Assembly (NCBI GenBank): GCA_031429355.1
Contig: JANOZM010000016.1
Coordinates: 310,001-374,000 of the forward strand
Length of the DNA stretch: 64,000 nucleotides
Direction of reading: 5' to 3'
DNA from: JANOZM01 sp031429355
GTDB taxonomy: Bacteria; Pseudomonadota; Gammaproteobacteria; Burkholderiales; Burkholderiaceae_E
Under the pieces are notes generated by a model. The model did no database searches, was not told the DNA's origin, and saw nothing but the letters and a program-made list of their open reading frames with translations. Positions 27,922-37,156 of this stretch are shown here, piece after piece. The position numbers and the translations under genes are program-made. Position 1 is the stretch's first letter; every line of letters starts with the position of its first letter.

Positions 27922-28749
27922 ATGCTTTCGATCAAATCAATTTCGTCTAAAGACAATGGGCATTACAAGAATTTAAAAGATCTTGTACAAAATGCAAAGG
28001 ATCGCCAACAACAAGGTTTGTTTGTTGTCGAGGGGATTCACTTGGTTCAGGCGGCACAAAGGGCAGGGCTAGTCGCTCAACAAACCTTCGTTGCCGAGTC
28101 TGCGTTTGATCGCCCAGAAATTAATGTAGAACTACAATCTCTACCTGTTGGGGCACAAGTTTTTGCGTTAAGTGATGCACTGTTTCGCTCGGTTAGCAGT
28201 CTAGAGCAGGGCGTTTCATTGCTACAAATATTTGACGTACCCGAACTAGAGGTCAGTCAAACGGTTGTGCAAACGCTGGCCCATTCAGCTAATGCCGTTT
28301 ACCTTGAGAACATTCAAGATCCTGGTAATTTAGGGACGGTTTTACGTACTGCCGCCGCTGCCGGTTGTCAAACTATTTTCTTGTCAAACCAATGTGCTGA
28401 TCCTTGGTCGTCTAAAGTGTTGCGTGCTGGTATGGGGGCGCATTTTGCTTTAAACCTCGTAAAAAATTGCAGTGCTGAATCTTTGTTTGCTGCGTGGAAA
28501 GCACCCGTAATTGCAACGTGTTTAGAAGCGCAACAAAGCATTTATCAACTCGATTTAAAAATGCCGACGCTCTGGTGCTTTGGTAATGAAGGTGCTGGCC
28601 TAAGCTTCGAGACAATCAATGCAATCAAAACCCACCCGCATGGCGTGTTGGGCATCATTCCGCAATCAAGCGCTGTCGAATCGCTTAACATCGCTGCGGC
28701 TGCTGCTGTTTGTTTGTTTGAACAAAGTCGGCAACAGCACGCAAGTTAA
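27922..28749 (+). CDS. TrmH/SpoU-family RNA 2'-O-methyltransferase
   Basis: SAM-dependent knotted (SPOUT) methyltransferase acting on rRNA or tRNA. The 275-residue product has an N-terminal RNA-binding domain (residues 1-110; GLFVVEGIHLV is typical) and three catalytic motifs: NIQDPGNLGTVLRTAAAAG with the conserved Asn and Arg, FGNEGAGLS, and IIPQSSAVESLNIAAAAAV. Target nucleotide cannot be deduced. Start is ATG 27922; the preceding 19 codons also read open but lie within the end of rnhB. The 3' end overlaps the convergent TonB receptor gene by four bases. Confidence 0.9.
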   Translation: MLSIKSISSKDNGHYKNLKDLVQNAKDRQQQGLFVVEGIHLVQAAQRAGLVAQQTFVAESAFDRPEINVELQSLPVGAQVFALSDALFRSVSSLEQGVSLLQIFDVPELEVSQTVVQTLAHSANAVYLENIQDPGNLGTVLRTAAAAGCQTIFLSNQCADPWSSKVLRAGMGAHFALNLVKNCSAESLFAAWKAPVIATCLEAQQSIYQLDLKMPTLWCFGNEGAGLSFETINAIKTHPHGVLGIIPQSSAVESLNIAAAAAVCLFEQSRQQHAS

Positions 28750-31031
28750 AAGCTTCCAGTGATCGCAATCCTTAAGGTTCTCGGTTGTGCCGCAAACAAA
28801 TACAACCCACCCCAGCTTTGTGTTGGGGCATCACGCCAATAACGATTATCGAGTACGTTATCAATACCAAAGCGCACTGCAATCGCTGGCTGGTTTGATG
28901 CGGCAGAGGACTTGCTAACAATTTGGTAACTAAGCCAAGTATCCCACTGTATTGCCGAGGGTAATTTCACGCTGTTATCCGCAGTTACCGGTTTCCCCGC
29001 ATTAAAGCTAAACGTATTTTGCCAACGCAAAGCGGCATTCGGTTGCCATCCTAAAGCCAACGTTAAGCTAAAGGGTTCAACGTTCGTGATGCGTTTATCG
29101 ACCAAGCTTGCGTCGATGTTTTTACTTTGCCGTGCGTTGGTGATTGCGCCACTCAGCAGTACATCGAAACTTGGGGCGATGGCTTGTTGCCATTGCACTT
29201 CGACACCTTGGTGTTTAGCTTGTCGCACATCGGCAATACGTGTAGGCAGCGGGTCGCTACCCAGCACAACATCACCCGAAAAAGGTTTAGTAATTTGGTA
29301 GGCCGCGATGTTTAATTGGCCGCTCGCAAGTTGCTCACTGAATGCCGGCAAACTGAGCTTGGCACCCAACTCGATTTGATTGCTTTTTAACGCAGGCAGT
29401 GCGGCACCCGCGTTGGTAAATCGCGTGGAGCGATTGGGTACCCCTTCGCTTTCTACCCCTTGCCCTGCACTTAAATAAACCAAACTGCCCGCAGAGGGTT
29501 TAAAGTTAAGCGCAGCCCAAGGCGTCGTAAAACTCTGTTGATAATTAGTTTGATACAACCCATCGGTACGAATACTTTGCGCATTTAATTGTGTGCGTCG
29601 TAAGCCCAACCATAAGCTCCATTGGGGGTTAAACGTTATTGCATCCGAAATACTCAGCTCAGTACTAGTGCGGGCATAGTTTGTGTTGGCTTCCAATGCT
29701 TCGGGCACGGCCGCTAGCAAAGTTGGTGCTAAAGCGTTAATAGTGCCCGCGTAGTTGTAGGTTTGAAATGGTGCAAAATTTTCGTTATACCGGTTGCGCA
29801 ACAAGGTTATTCGGCTATCGTGTTTTACCGAACCTGTTTTAAAACTAGCGCGCAACCAAACCTCTTGGCTACTCATTTTACGGCGTTCGTTTTCGCTACG
29901 ATAATCGTAAATATCGACATCGTAATTGCCGCACAAACCTGGGTACACATAGGTGGGGCCAGAGCTGCAACCGTCGGGAAACGCAATCCGATCGTTAGTG
30001 CGAATGGTTTGCCAATTTGCACGTAAGCCCGAGCGTAGTTGCAGCGATGTACTGTCGATTAATGTGGACTCCCATTTCACCGACGAAATTAAACTGTTGC
30101 TCTCGAAGGGCAAAGCCCAAGGTTGTCCATTTAAGTTCAAGCGCGCCGAAGGTAGGCTTGGCAGGGTCTCTGCAAAGCCGTCGCCATCGCGGTCTAACAA
30201 ACCCAAGCCGGGTACGCTAATTTGCTTGGATTTTTGCCATTCGACTTCAGCTTCAAATCGGTGGGATCCGATTCGGTAATCGACCAAGGCACTAGCAAGT
30301 TGGCGCGAACCAGGAGCAGCATCGGCAAAGGGTTGGCGGTTGGTATTAGCTAAATTAATGCGTACGCCAAAATTTTCGAAACGACGACTAAGATCGGCCG
30401 ACAATAAAGTGGTGCCTTTTTCCGAAACCGTTAAATTAGCCTCGGTTAAAGCCTGCGAAGTTGGGCGTTTTAAAACCGAATTTAAAAGCCCGCCCGGTGC
30501 GCTAACTCCGGCTAGCAAACCACTGTTTCCTTTTAAAACTTCATAGCGCTCTTTGTTCTCCAATGCGATGGGCATGTGGTTCGAAATAGGCAGGCCATCG
30601 CGGCGGTAGTTAAATCGGTTGTCTAATAAAAAACCACGCAGATTTAAACTTTCGATATAACCCAAGGTATTGTAAGAATCGCCCGCCGAGGGTTCGAGGC
30701 GAAGCAGGCCCGATAGACTATTAAAGCCGTAATTGCGAATTGAATCCGCCGTAATAATTGATACAGCAAGGGGCGTATTGTTTAAGTCGGCTTCCGAAAT
30801 TCCCGCAACCGAAGTTTGGTTGCCGGGGCGACTCGCGTTAATTTGCATGGGCGGCAGTTTTGCTGCTTCTTGGGCTTCAACTTGAGCATAAACTGGCGCA
30901 ACCATTGAAGCAAAAGCCAGTGGAACAGCAGCAAATGGAACAGCAGCAAATGCAGCGGAAATTGAACAACTAATTTCTGCGCGACGAAACTTTGTAAAAG
31001 AATTAGCAGCGGCTTTTTGTTTAACCAACAT
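28746..31031 (-). CDS. TonB-dependent receptor, probably for thiamine
   Basis: Outer-membrane active transporter of about 761 residues. A signal peptide ends near PVYAQ, the TonB-box/plug region follows (TPLAVSIITADSIRNYG ... LNLRGFLLDNRFNYRRDGLP), and the rest is a 22-strand barrel ending in Phe (LRIAITGSF). By sequence it falls with siderophore-type receptors (FhuA/FecA-like). The leader, however, carries a TPP riboswitch, so the cargo is more likely thiamine or a precursor. Start: on the minus strand GGAG is seven bases from the second ATG (31031) and only one from the first (31037), so I use 31031. Confidence 0.88.
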   Translation of the reverse strand: MLVKQKAAANSFTKFRRAEISCSISAAFAAVPFAAVPLAFASMVAPVYAQVEAQEAAKLPPMQINASRPGNQTSVAGISEADLNNTPLAVSIITADSIRNYGFNSLSGLLRLEPSAGDSYNTLGYIESLNLRGFLLDNRFNYRRDGLPISNHMPIALENKERYEVLKGNSGLLAGVSAPGGLLNSVLKRPTSQALTEANLTVSEKGTTLLSADLSRRFENFGVRINLANTNRQPFADAAPGSRQLASALVDYRIGSHRFEAEVEWQKSKQISVPGLGLLDRDGDGFAETLPSLPSARLNLNGQPWALPFESNSLISSVKWESTLIDSTSLQLRSGLRANWQTIRTNDRIAFPDGCSSGPTYVYPGLCGNYDVDIYDYRSENERRKMSSQEVWLRASFKTGSVKHDSRITLLRNRYNENFAPFQTYNYAGTINALAPTLLAAVPEALEANTNYARTSTELSISDAITFNPQWSLWLGLRRTQLNAQSIRTDGLYQTNYQQSFTTPWAALNFKPSAGSLVYLSAGQGVESEGVPNRSTRFTNAGAALPALKSNQIELGAKLSLPAFSEQLASGQLNIAAYQITKPFSGDVVLGSDPLPTRIADVRQAKHQGVEVQWQQAIAPSFDVLLSGAITNARQSKNIDASLVDKRITNVEPFSLTLALGWQPNAALRWQNTFSFNAGKPVTADNSVKLPSAIQWDTWLSYQIVSKSSAASNQPAIAVRFGIDNVLDNRYWRDAPTQSWGGLYLFAAQPRTLRIAITGSF

Positions 31032-31127
31032 TGTCATGCTCCAAACGTTTCAAACGACTAGTAGCGATCAAAGGTCAAGGCTTAGGCGAAATGAAAGGGA
31101 TGGATGGGCTTATGCAAGACAGGTAAA

Positions 31128-31195
31128 CCCAACGCTTCCCTGCGCAAGCATTAACTTGATCAGGTACTAAGGGTTTTTCTCACCCGTTCTTACTC
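31128..31195 (-). ncRNA. TPP (THI-element) riboswitch
   Basis: The minus strand contains the diagnostic THI-box parts in order: GGGTGAGA (31185-31178), ACCC, ACCTGATC (31165-31158), an AAG/CTT stem around TTAATG, then GCGCAGGGAA (31145-31136). AACG and CGTT flank as a possible P1 helix and GGGT pairs with ACCC as P2. The variable P3 arm normally found before TGAGA is almost absent, so this is an unusually compact form. It ends about 95 bases before the TonB receptor start and should repress it when thiamine pyrophosphate is plentiful. Confidence 0.78.
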
Positions 31196-31254
31196 GATTC
31201 GACAAAATGCAAAGTCAAAAAGTTTATAAGAACCTTGTTAAAACTAACAAGGAT

Positions 31255-31830
31255 TTATTCGGGACCCCTAGCGTAAGCCGCTACTATAGCAGCGATAGCG
31301 CTGGCTGTGCGATGCGCTAAGCTTCCAGACAGCCGCACCAAACAAAGCTGTGAGTTCTGGGCTAACCAATCATTAAGCAGTTGATCGAATTGGTTTTGTG
31401 CGACTAGTCCGTCGCGCATAAAAGGCAAGGGGTCTGCGGTCCAAGAAAACTCTGGCCAAAGTATCAAATGAAGATCGATATGTTCTTTGTGAAATTGCGT
31501 TGCGCGAGCGATTAAACTTAGGTCGTTAAAGTACATTTGGCTATACAGCGCGGTTGTAATTGGCGCGCAATCCGCAATAACAATCGGCGAGTCGTCAAGC
31601 AACGCAGTGCATTGCGCTTGCATTAACGGCAGTTGCTCTTCTTGCCGTGGAGTTCTAGCGTGTCTAACGCAAAAATCGCGCAACAGCTCGGGAACAAACC
31701 TGACGTCGTAAGCGCGCAATTGAACACTAGCTGCCAACCCCTCGATTAGTGACGTCTTTCCGGTGCATTCAGCCCCAAGTACGGCTACTTTCAAGGTGCG
31801 ATTAACGTCTACTTTCGCCAACTTTTCCAC
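31255..31830 (-). CDS. NadR-like P-loop kinase, possible vitamin kinase
   Basis: A 191-residue P-loop ATPase resembling the ribosylnicotinamide-kinase domain of NadR. Walker A is GAECTGKTSL near residues 19-28; further matches are FVPELLRDF, ADCAPITTALYSQMYF and DLHLILWPEFSWTADPLPFMRDG. It begins with GTG inside the last 22 bases of the transporter gene, so both are coupled. In NAD salvage, PnuC and NadR kinases trap nicotinamide riboside by phosphorylation. Beside a thiamine riboswitch, phosphorylation of thiamine is an alternative; this is inference only. The NadR adenylyltransferase and helix-turn-helix domains are absent. Confidence 0.8.
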   Translation of the reverse strand: MEKLAKVDVNRTLKVAVLGAECTGKTSLIEGLAASVQLRAYDVRFVPELLRDFCVRHARTPRQEEQLPLMQAQCTALLDDSPIVIADCAPITTALYSQMYFNDLSLIARATQFHKEHIDLHLILWPEFSWTADPLPFMRDGLVAQNQFDQLLNDWLAQNSQLCLVRLSGSLAHRTASAIAAIVAAYARGPE

Positions 31831-32351
31831 CCCATCACCGCTAACACTAAAAACACCGAATACAACGCAGCTGTTAGTTTTAGATCACTTTGCCAGCTGA
31901 TGGCCACCATTAACCCGTTAGCAACAAACCATAAAATCCAAGTCTCAATAAAGTGCCGGCTCATCAGCCATTGGGCAACCACACTGGTAACCGAAACAAA
32001 CGCTTCACTATACGGGGCTGCAGTTGCGCTAAGGCGCATTAGTTGCACGAGCGCGAGCGTTGTTAAGGCAGTAAATGCAACGTATTTGGCAATTTGCTGG
32101 CGACTTAATTGTTGTACGGCTTGCTGATTTTGAGTGCTGTTTTCGCTCCACTTCCACCAAGCCCAAGTTGCTGTACCAATAAAGAACAGCTGCAAACCAA
32201 CTAATATAAATAACTGAGCTTGAAAAAACACCACAAGATAGGCGGCACTGCTGGCGTTTTGTACCCACCAACCCCAGCGCATGTTCTTGGCCAGCATAAC
32301 AACGCTGATGATGCCCAAGAGGGCACCGATCCATTCATAAATGCTCATCAT
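31809..32351 (-). CDS. PnuC/PnuT-family vitamin transporter
   Basis: A 180-residue membrane protein of the PnuC family with about seven hydrophobic segments, Trp-rich motifs GWWVQNASSAAYL and TWAWWKW, and the family region IETWILWFVANGLMVAI. PnuC proteins import nicotinamide riboside and PnuT homologues import thiamine; sequence alone does not separate them, but the adjacent TPP riboswitch and TonB receptor favour thiamine. The ATG at 32351 shares one base with the stop of ppsR (TAATG), suggesting that this gene is transcribed with ppsR and is not under the riboswitch. Confidence 0.85.
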   Translation of the reverse strand: MMSIYEWIGALLGIISVVMLAKNMRWGWWVQNASSAAYLVVFFQAQLFILVGLQLFFIGTATWAWWKWSENSTQNQQAVQQLSRQQIAKYVAFTALTTLALVQLMRLSATAAPYSEAFVSVTSVVAQWLMSRHFIETWILWFVANGLMVAISWQSDLKLTAALYSVFLVLAVMGWKSWRK

Positions 32352-33166
32352 TAGTAGCTTGGGTGCCCGCCAATTTGCTGCAATATCGTGGCCGAAATTT
32401 CCTCTATAGATTTGGACGTCGAAGACAACCAACGAATACCTTCGCGGCGCATTAAACTCTCGCCCTCGCTCACTTCGTAGCGGCAATTCTCGATCGATGA
32501 ATACTTACTATTTGGACGACGCTCGTTACGAATTTGCGAAAGCCGATCCGGCAAAATGGTTAGACCAAACAACTTGTGTTTAAAGCCGTACAAGCTTTTG
32601 GGTAGGGTGCGGCGTTCAAAGTCTTCCGGAATTAAGGGGCAGTTTGCGGCCTTTACACCGTGCTGCATCGCTAAATACAAACTGGTAGGTGTTTTACCGC
32701 TGCGCGATACGCCCACCAAAATAACATCGGCTTTGGCTAACTCGGCAGCAGATTGTCCGTCGTCATGCGCTAATGCAAAGTTAATCGCCTCAATTCGTAA
32801 GCGATAGCGTTCGCTATCAGCAGCATCATGTCCGCGTCCAACCGTATGGGTAGATTTAACGCCAAGTTCGGCTTCTAGTGGTTCAACAAAAGTTGAGAAC
32901 AAATCCATAAACAATGCGTTGGCTTTTTTAAGCGTTGCATTCACTTCGGCATTAACCAAGGTACTAAACACAATCGGGCGTTGCCCGTCTTGTTCGGCTC
33001 GATCATTTAATTTGGCAACAACTGCAGCCGCTTTTTCTAAATTATCGACAAAGGGCATACGAAACTGCTTAAATTCAATGCTTTCAAACTGAGTAAGAAC
33101 CGAATGACCAAAGGTTTCGGCAGTGATGCCCGTGCCATCTGAAACAAAAAATACGCTACGCGACAT
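32351..33166 (-). CDS. ppsR: PEP synthase regulatory kinase/pyrophosphorylase
   Basis: DUF299-family protein that inactivates PEP synthase by ADP-dependent phosphorylation and reactivates it by phosphorolysis. The 271-residue product starts MSRSVFFVSDGTGITAET at 33166; 29 further upstream codons read open but lack the family sequence. The nucleotide loop is GVSRSGKTPTSLYLA, preceded by HTVGRGHD. It is divergent from its target ppsA, which strongly supports the assignment. Confidence 0.96.
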   Translation of the reverse strand: MSRSVFFVSDGTGITAETFGHSVLTQFESIEFKQFRMPFVDNLEKAAAVVAKLNDRAEQDGQRPIVFSTLVNAEVNATLKKANALFMDLFSTFVEPLEAELGVKSTHTVGRGHDAADSERYRLRIEAINFALAHDDGQSAAELAKADVILVGVSRSGKTPTSLYLAMQHGVKAANCPLIPEDFERRTLPKSLYGFKHKLFGLTILPDRLSQIRNERRPNSKYSSIENCRYEVSEGESLMRREGIRWLSSTSKSIEEISATILQQIGGHPSY

Positions 33167-33534
33167 GGATTGAGCTTTCTTAGCGCTGCAATTATTGAAG
33201 GTTATTGATACAAATAAACAGTTAAAAAGCAAGGCCTCACAGAAACCGTACAATTTCCCTCATGGTTTTCCCCCGAAAGTGGCAATTTTGCATGCGTCGA
33301 GAATCTTTACGCCGCTACAATGAGGGATGAGTTTTTTCTGCCCGTGCTTACATGCTGTTTTGCCTATTCTAAATCAGTCTGCCGATTCAACAATCGAAGC
33401 AGCTTTAGAAACTACTTTGGCAAACCTAGCGTTAACTGATCTCCAGATTGCGATGTGCAGCGCTGCGCGCGCCATCCAGGTAAACGCGCGGCAGTTGCAA
33501 CCCCAACTTTCTTACTACCCATCAGGACTTTCCC
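33167..33534. other. Divergent ppsR/ppsA intergenic region
   Basis: No gene of its own is supported here. The short open frame across 33327-33662 is in the wrong phase for ppsA and has no family likeness. A TACAAT at 33316-33321 is a possible ppsA -10 box without a convincing -35. The region must hold both promoters. Confidence 0.5.
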
Positions 33535-35904
33535 ATGAATCCAATCGAAGGACGCAACGTCGTCCCATTCAAAGTATTGCGCATGACCGATGTCGAATCA
33601 GTCGGTGGCAAAAATGCTTCGTTGGGCGAAATGATCAGCCAACTCGCGCAAGCGGGGGTTAGAGTTCCCACCGGCTTTGCCACCACAGCGCAAGCTTTTC
33701 GCGATTTTTTAAATCACAACCAGCTAACCGAAAAGATTAATAGTCGGTTGTCGAACTTAAACACCGACGACGTTGCAGCACTAACGCGTGCCGGTGCCGA
33801 GATTCGTGGTTGGGTCATCAACGCGCCGTTGCAACCTGCACTAGAAGCCGACATTCGCAAGGAATTTCAACGGCTTATGAGCGAATCTTCAGGTGAAATA
33901 TCGCTTGCTGTACGCTCCTCAGCTACGGCTGAAGACTTACCCGATGCTTCTTTTGCGGGTCAACAAGAAAGCTATTTAAACGTCGTTGGCATCGATTCAG
34001 TATTAGATCGTATCCGCCACGTATTTGCTTCGCTATACAACGACCGCGCTATCTCCTACCGCGTGCACAAAGGCTTCGCACATGCCGATGTAGCCTTATC
34101 GGCGGGCGTTCAACGCATGGTGCGTAGCGATTTAGGTGCGGCTGGTGTGATGTTTACAATCGATACCGAGTCGGGCTTTAAAGACGTGGTGTTCATTACC
34201 AGTTCTTACGGTTTAGGTGAAACTGTCGTACAGGGCGCCGTAAACCCTGACGAGTTTTATGTATTTAAACCCACGCTAGCGATGGGCAAAGCCTCAGTTA
34301 TTCGCCGCAATATCGGTTCGAAATTAATCAAAATGGAGTTTTCCAACGAGCCGGGCAAATTCACCCGCACCTTGGACACTACAGTTGAGCAACGTAATCG
34401 CTTTTCGTTAACCGACGAAGACACTGTGCAGTTAGCCAAGTACGCCGTAATTATCGAAAATCATTATGGCCGTGCAATGGATATCGAGTGGGGCAAAGAC
34501 GGCGCCGATGGTTTGCTCTACATCTTGCAAGCCCGTCCCGAAACCGTGAAATCGCAAGCCAAAGAAGGCGTTCAGCAAAAGTTTAAATTGCGGGGTACTT
34601 CAGCCGTGTTAAGTACTGGTCGCGCGATCGGTCAGCGCGTTGGTGCAGGTGCCGTGCGTATTGTTAGCGACGCGTCCGAAATGGATTCGGTCCAACCAGG
34701 CGACGTACTGGTAACTGACATGACCGACCCAAACTGGGAACCCGTCATGAAGCGCGCTGCAGCCATTGTTACCAACCGAGGTGGTCGTACCTGCCACGCC
34801 GCCATTATTGCGCGCGAGCTGGGCATCCCGGCCGTTGTAGGTTGCGGCGATGCTACCGATCAATTGCGCAATGGCGCTTTGGTGACGGTGTCTTGTGCCG
34901 AGGGCGATACTGGCTTTGTTTACGACGGCATTTTAGAAACTGAAGTAACCGAAGTGAAAACGGGTGCAATGCCCCCAATTGCTGTAAAAATCATGATGAA
35001 CGTCGGCAACCCACAGCTAGCGTTTGACTTTGCGGCTTTGCCTAACGATGGCGTAGGTTTAGCCCGTGTCGAATTTATTATAAACAACAATATAGCGATA
35101 CACCCCAAAGCAATTTTGGACTACCCTCATGTTGAACCTGACCTAAAAAAAGCCGTTGAATCGGTAGCGCGCGGTCATGCTAGCCCACGGGCTTTTTATG
35201 TCGATAAATTGGCCGAAGGGGTAGCAACAATTGCCGCTGCGTTTTATCCAAAGCCCGCCATTGTGCGTTTGTCCGATTTTAAATCTAACGAATATCGCAA
35301 GTTAATTGGCGGCGCACGTTACGAGCCCGAAGAAGAAAACCCAATGCTGGGTTTCCGTGGTGCAGCACGTTATATTTCGCCCGATTTTGCCGAGTGTTTC
35401 GAAATGGAATGCAAAGCCATGAAACGCGTGCGCGATGACATGGGTTTAACCAACGTAGAGCTGATGGTGCCTTTTGTACGCACCACCAAGGAAGCCTCGC
35501 AAGTGATCGATTTAATGGCCAAGCACGGCTTAAAACGCGGCGAGAATGGCCTACGCATCATCATGATGTGCGAGCTACCCTCCAACGCTATTTTGGCCGA
35601 AGACTTCTTAGAGTTTTTTGATGGTTTTTCAATTGGCTCTAATGATTTAACTCAGCTTACTTTGGGCCTAGACCGTGACTCTGGTTTAGTTGCCGCTAGT
35701 TTTGATGAACGCGATCCAGCGGTAAAGGCTTTGCTAGAGCGGGCTATTTCTGCTTGCAACAAAGCCGGTAAGTACGTTGGTATTTGTGGACAAGGCCCCT
35801 CGGATCACCCCGATTTGGCCCAGTGGTTGATGCAACAAGGCATTCAATCAATTTCATTAAACCCTGACACCGTAGTTGACACCTGGCAACGTTTGGCTTC
35901 GTGA
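33535..35904 (+). CDS. ppsA: Phosphoenolpyruvate synthase
   Basis: Makes PEP from pyruvate and ATP with release of AMP and phosphate, for gluconeogenesis. The 789-residue product has the N-terminal ATP-grasp domain (VGGKNASLGEM, SLAVRSSATAEDLPDASFAGQQESYLNV), the phosphohistidine domain with catalytic His421 in GGRTCHAAIIARELG, and the C-terminal PEP-binding TIM barrel ending with FSIGSNDLTQLTLGLDRDS. The target Thr for PpsR regulation is the one in RTCHA two residues before the His. The downstream aminotransferase starts 13 bases after its stop. Confidence 0.98.
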   Translation: MNPIEGRNVVPFKVLRMTDVESVGGKNASLGEMISQLAQAGVRVPTGFATTAQAFRDFLNHNQLTEKINSRLSNLNTDDVAALTRAGAEIRGWVINAPLQPALEADIRKEFQRLMSESSGEISLAVRSSATAEDLPDASFAGQQESYLNVVGIDSVLDRIRHVFASLYNDRAISYRVHKGFAHADVALSAGVQRMVRSDLGAAGVMFTIDTESGFKDVVFITSSYGLGETVVQGAVNPDEFYVFKPTLAMGKASVIRRNIGSKLIKMEFSNEPGKFTRTLDTTVEQRNRFSLTDEDTVQLAKYAVIIENHYGRAMDIEWGKDGADGLLYILQARPETVKSQAKEGVQQKFKLRGTSAVLSTGRAIGQRVGAGAVRIVSDASEMDSVQPGDVLVTDMTDPNWEPVMKRAAAIVTNRGGRTCHAAIIARELGIPAVVGCGDATDQLRNGALVTVSCAEGDTGFVYDGILETEVTEVKTGAMPPIAVKIMMNVGNPQLAFDFAALPNDGVGLARVEFIINNNIAIHPKAILDYPHVEPDLKKAVESVARGHASPRAFYVDKLAEGVATIAAAFYPKPAIVRLSDFKSNEYRKLIGGARYEPEEENPMLGFRGAARYISPDFAECFEMECKAMKRVRDDMGLTNVELMVPFVRTTKEASQVIDLMAKHGLKRGENGLRIIMMCELPSNAILAEDFLEFFDGFSIGSNDLTQLTLGLDRDSGLVAASFDERDPAVKALLERAISACNKAGKYVGICGQGPSDHPDLAQWLMQQGIQSISLNPDTVVDTWQRLAS

Positions 35905-35917
35905 TAATCTTTTACTC

Positions 35918-37156
35918 ATGAAACTATTTGAAAAATCGACCAAGCTAGCGAATGTTGCTTATGACATTCGCGGCCCGGTGCTCGAACGCGCCAAACAGAT
36001 GGAAGAAGAAGGCCATCGCATCATTAAGTTAAATATCGGCAACGTGGCTGCGTTTGGATTGCAGCCGCCTGACGAAATTAAACTCGACATGATTCGCAAC
36101 ATCACGGCCATGCCCGAGGCTGCCGGTTATACCGACAGCAAAGGCTTGTTTGCCCCGCGTAAAGCGGTAGTGCATTACACCCAGCAAAAGCGCATTAAAG
36201 GGGTCGATGTAAACGATGTGTATTTGGGCAATGGTGCATCCGAGCTTATCGTAATGTCGATGAACGCCTTACTTAACTCGGGTGACGAAGTGTTGGTGCC
36301 GGCACCCGATTATCCGTTGTGGACTGCAGCCGTTTCGTTGTCTGGCGGAACACCGGTTCACTATGTTTGTGACGAGCAAGCCGATTGGATGCCTGATTTA
36401 GCCGATATGGCTAAAAAAATCACCGCCAACACCAAAGGTATCGTTGTCATCAACCCCAACAATCCAACGGGTGCTTTATATCCCGATTCGATTTTGCAAG
36501 GCATCGTCGATTTGGCTCGCCAACATAACCTCATCGTGTTTGCGGACGAAATTTACGACAAAACTTTATACGATGGCGTCCAGCACACCTCTATCGCGTC
36601 ATTGGCCGATGATGTTTTGTTTGTCACTATGAATGGTTTGTCCAAAAACTACCGTGCCTGTGGGTATCGGGCTGGTTGGATGATTGTTAGTGGGGCCAAG
36701 CGCCGAGCAACCGATTACGTAGAAGGGTTAAACATGTTGGCCAGTATGCGTTTATGCGCCAACACACCAGGCCAACTAGCAATTCAAACAGCATTAGGTG
36801 GCTACCAAAGCATCGACGATTTAGTAGGCGAGGGCGGCCGGTTACGCAAACAACGCGATTTAGCGCATCAATTGTTAACCGACATTCCCGGCGTCACTTG
36901 TGTAAAGCCCAAGGCCGCTTTATATATGTTTCCACGGCTTGACCCTAAAATTTATCCGGTGAAAGATGACATGCAACTAGCCTATGAATTGCTAGCCGAA
37001 GAGAAAGTTTTAATAGTGCAAGGCACCGGCTTTAACTATGCAACACCCGATCATTTTCGGGTAGTGTTTTTACCAAACACCGATGACTTAACCGAAGCGT
37101 TTGGCCGAATCGCGCGCTTTTTAGATCGCTACCGCAGTAGAGCCGTTAATGGCTAA
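35918..37156 (+). CDS. alaA: Alanine transaminase (AlaA type)
   Basis: PLP-dependent class I/II aminotransferase. The 412-residue product has the AlaA/YfbQ-type start KSTKLANVAYDIRGPVLERAKQMEEEGHRIIKLNIGN, PDYPLWTAAVSLSGG, INPNNPTGALYP, the cofactor Lys in MNGLSKNYRACGYRAGWM, and a C-terminal RVVFLPN. ATG 35918 is the family start. Placement straight after ppsA ties pyruvate-alanine exchange to PEP formation. Valine or other 2-oxo acid specificity cannot be excluded. Confidence 0.92.
   Translation: MKLFEKSTKLANVAYDIRGPVLERAKQMEEEGHRIIKLNIGNVAAFGLQPPDEIKLDMIRNITAMPEAAGYTDSKGLFAPRKAVVHYTQQKRIKGVDVNDVYLGNGASELIVMSMNALLNSGDEVLVPAPDYPLWTAAVSLSGGTPVHYVCDEQADWMPDLADMAKKITANTKGIVVINPNNPTGALYPDSILQGIVDLARQHNLIVFADEIYDKTLYDGVQHTSIASLADDVLFVTMNGLSKNYRACGYRAGWMIVSGAKRRATDYVEGLNMLASMRLCANTPGQLAIQTALGGYQSIDDLVGEGGRLRKQRDLAHQLLTDIPGVTCVKPKAALYMFPRLDPKIYPVKDDMQLAYELLAEEKVLIVQGTGFNYATPDHFRVVFLPNTDDLTEAFGRIARFLDRYRSRAVNG

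Noticed and set aside
31128..31195. Cobalamin riboswitch upstream of the TonB receptor
   Set aside because: TonB receptors often have one, but the conserved boxes here are those of the THI element (TGAGA, ACCTGATC, GCG-AGGGAA), and no B12-box is present.
33327..33662. A 111-codon frame between ppsR and ppsA
   Set aside because: It runs into ppsA in the wrong phase and has no recognisable features; the spacer is better read as promoters.
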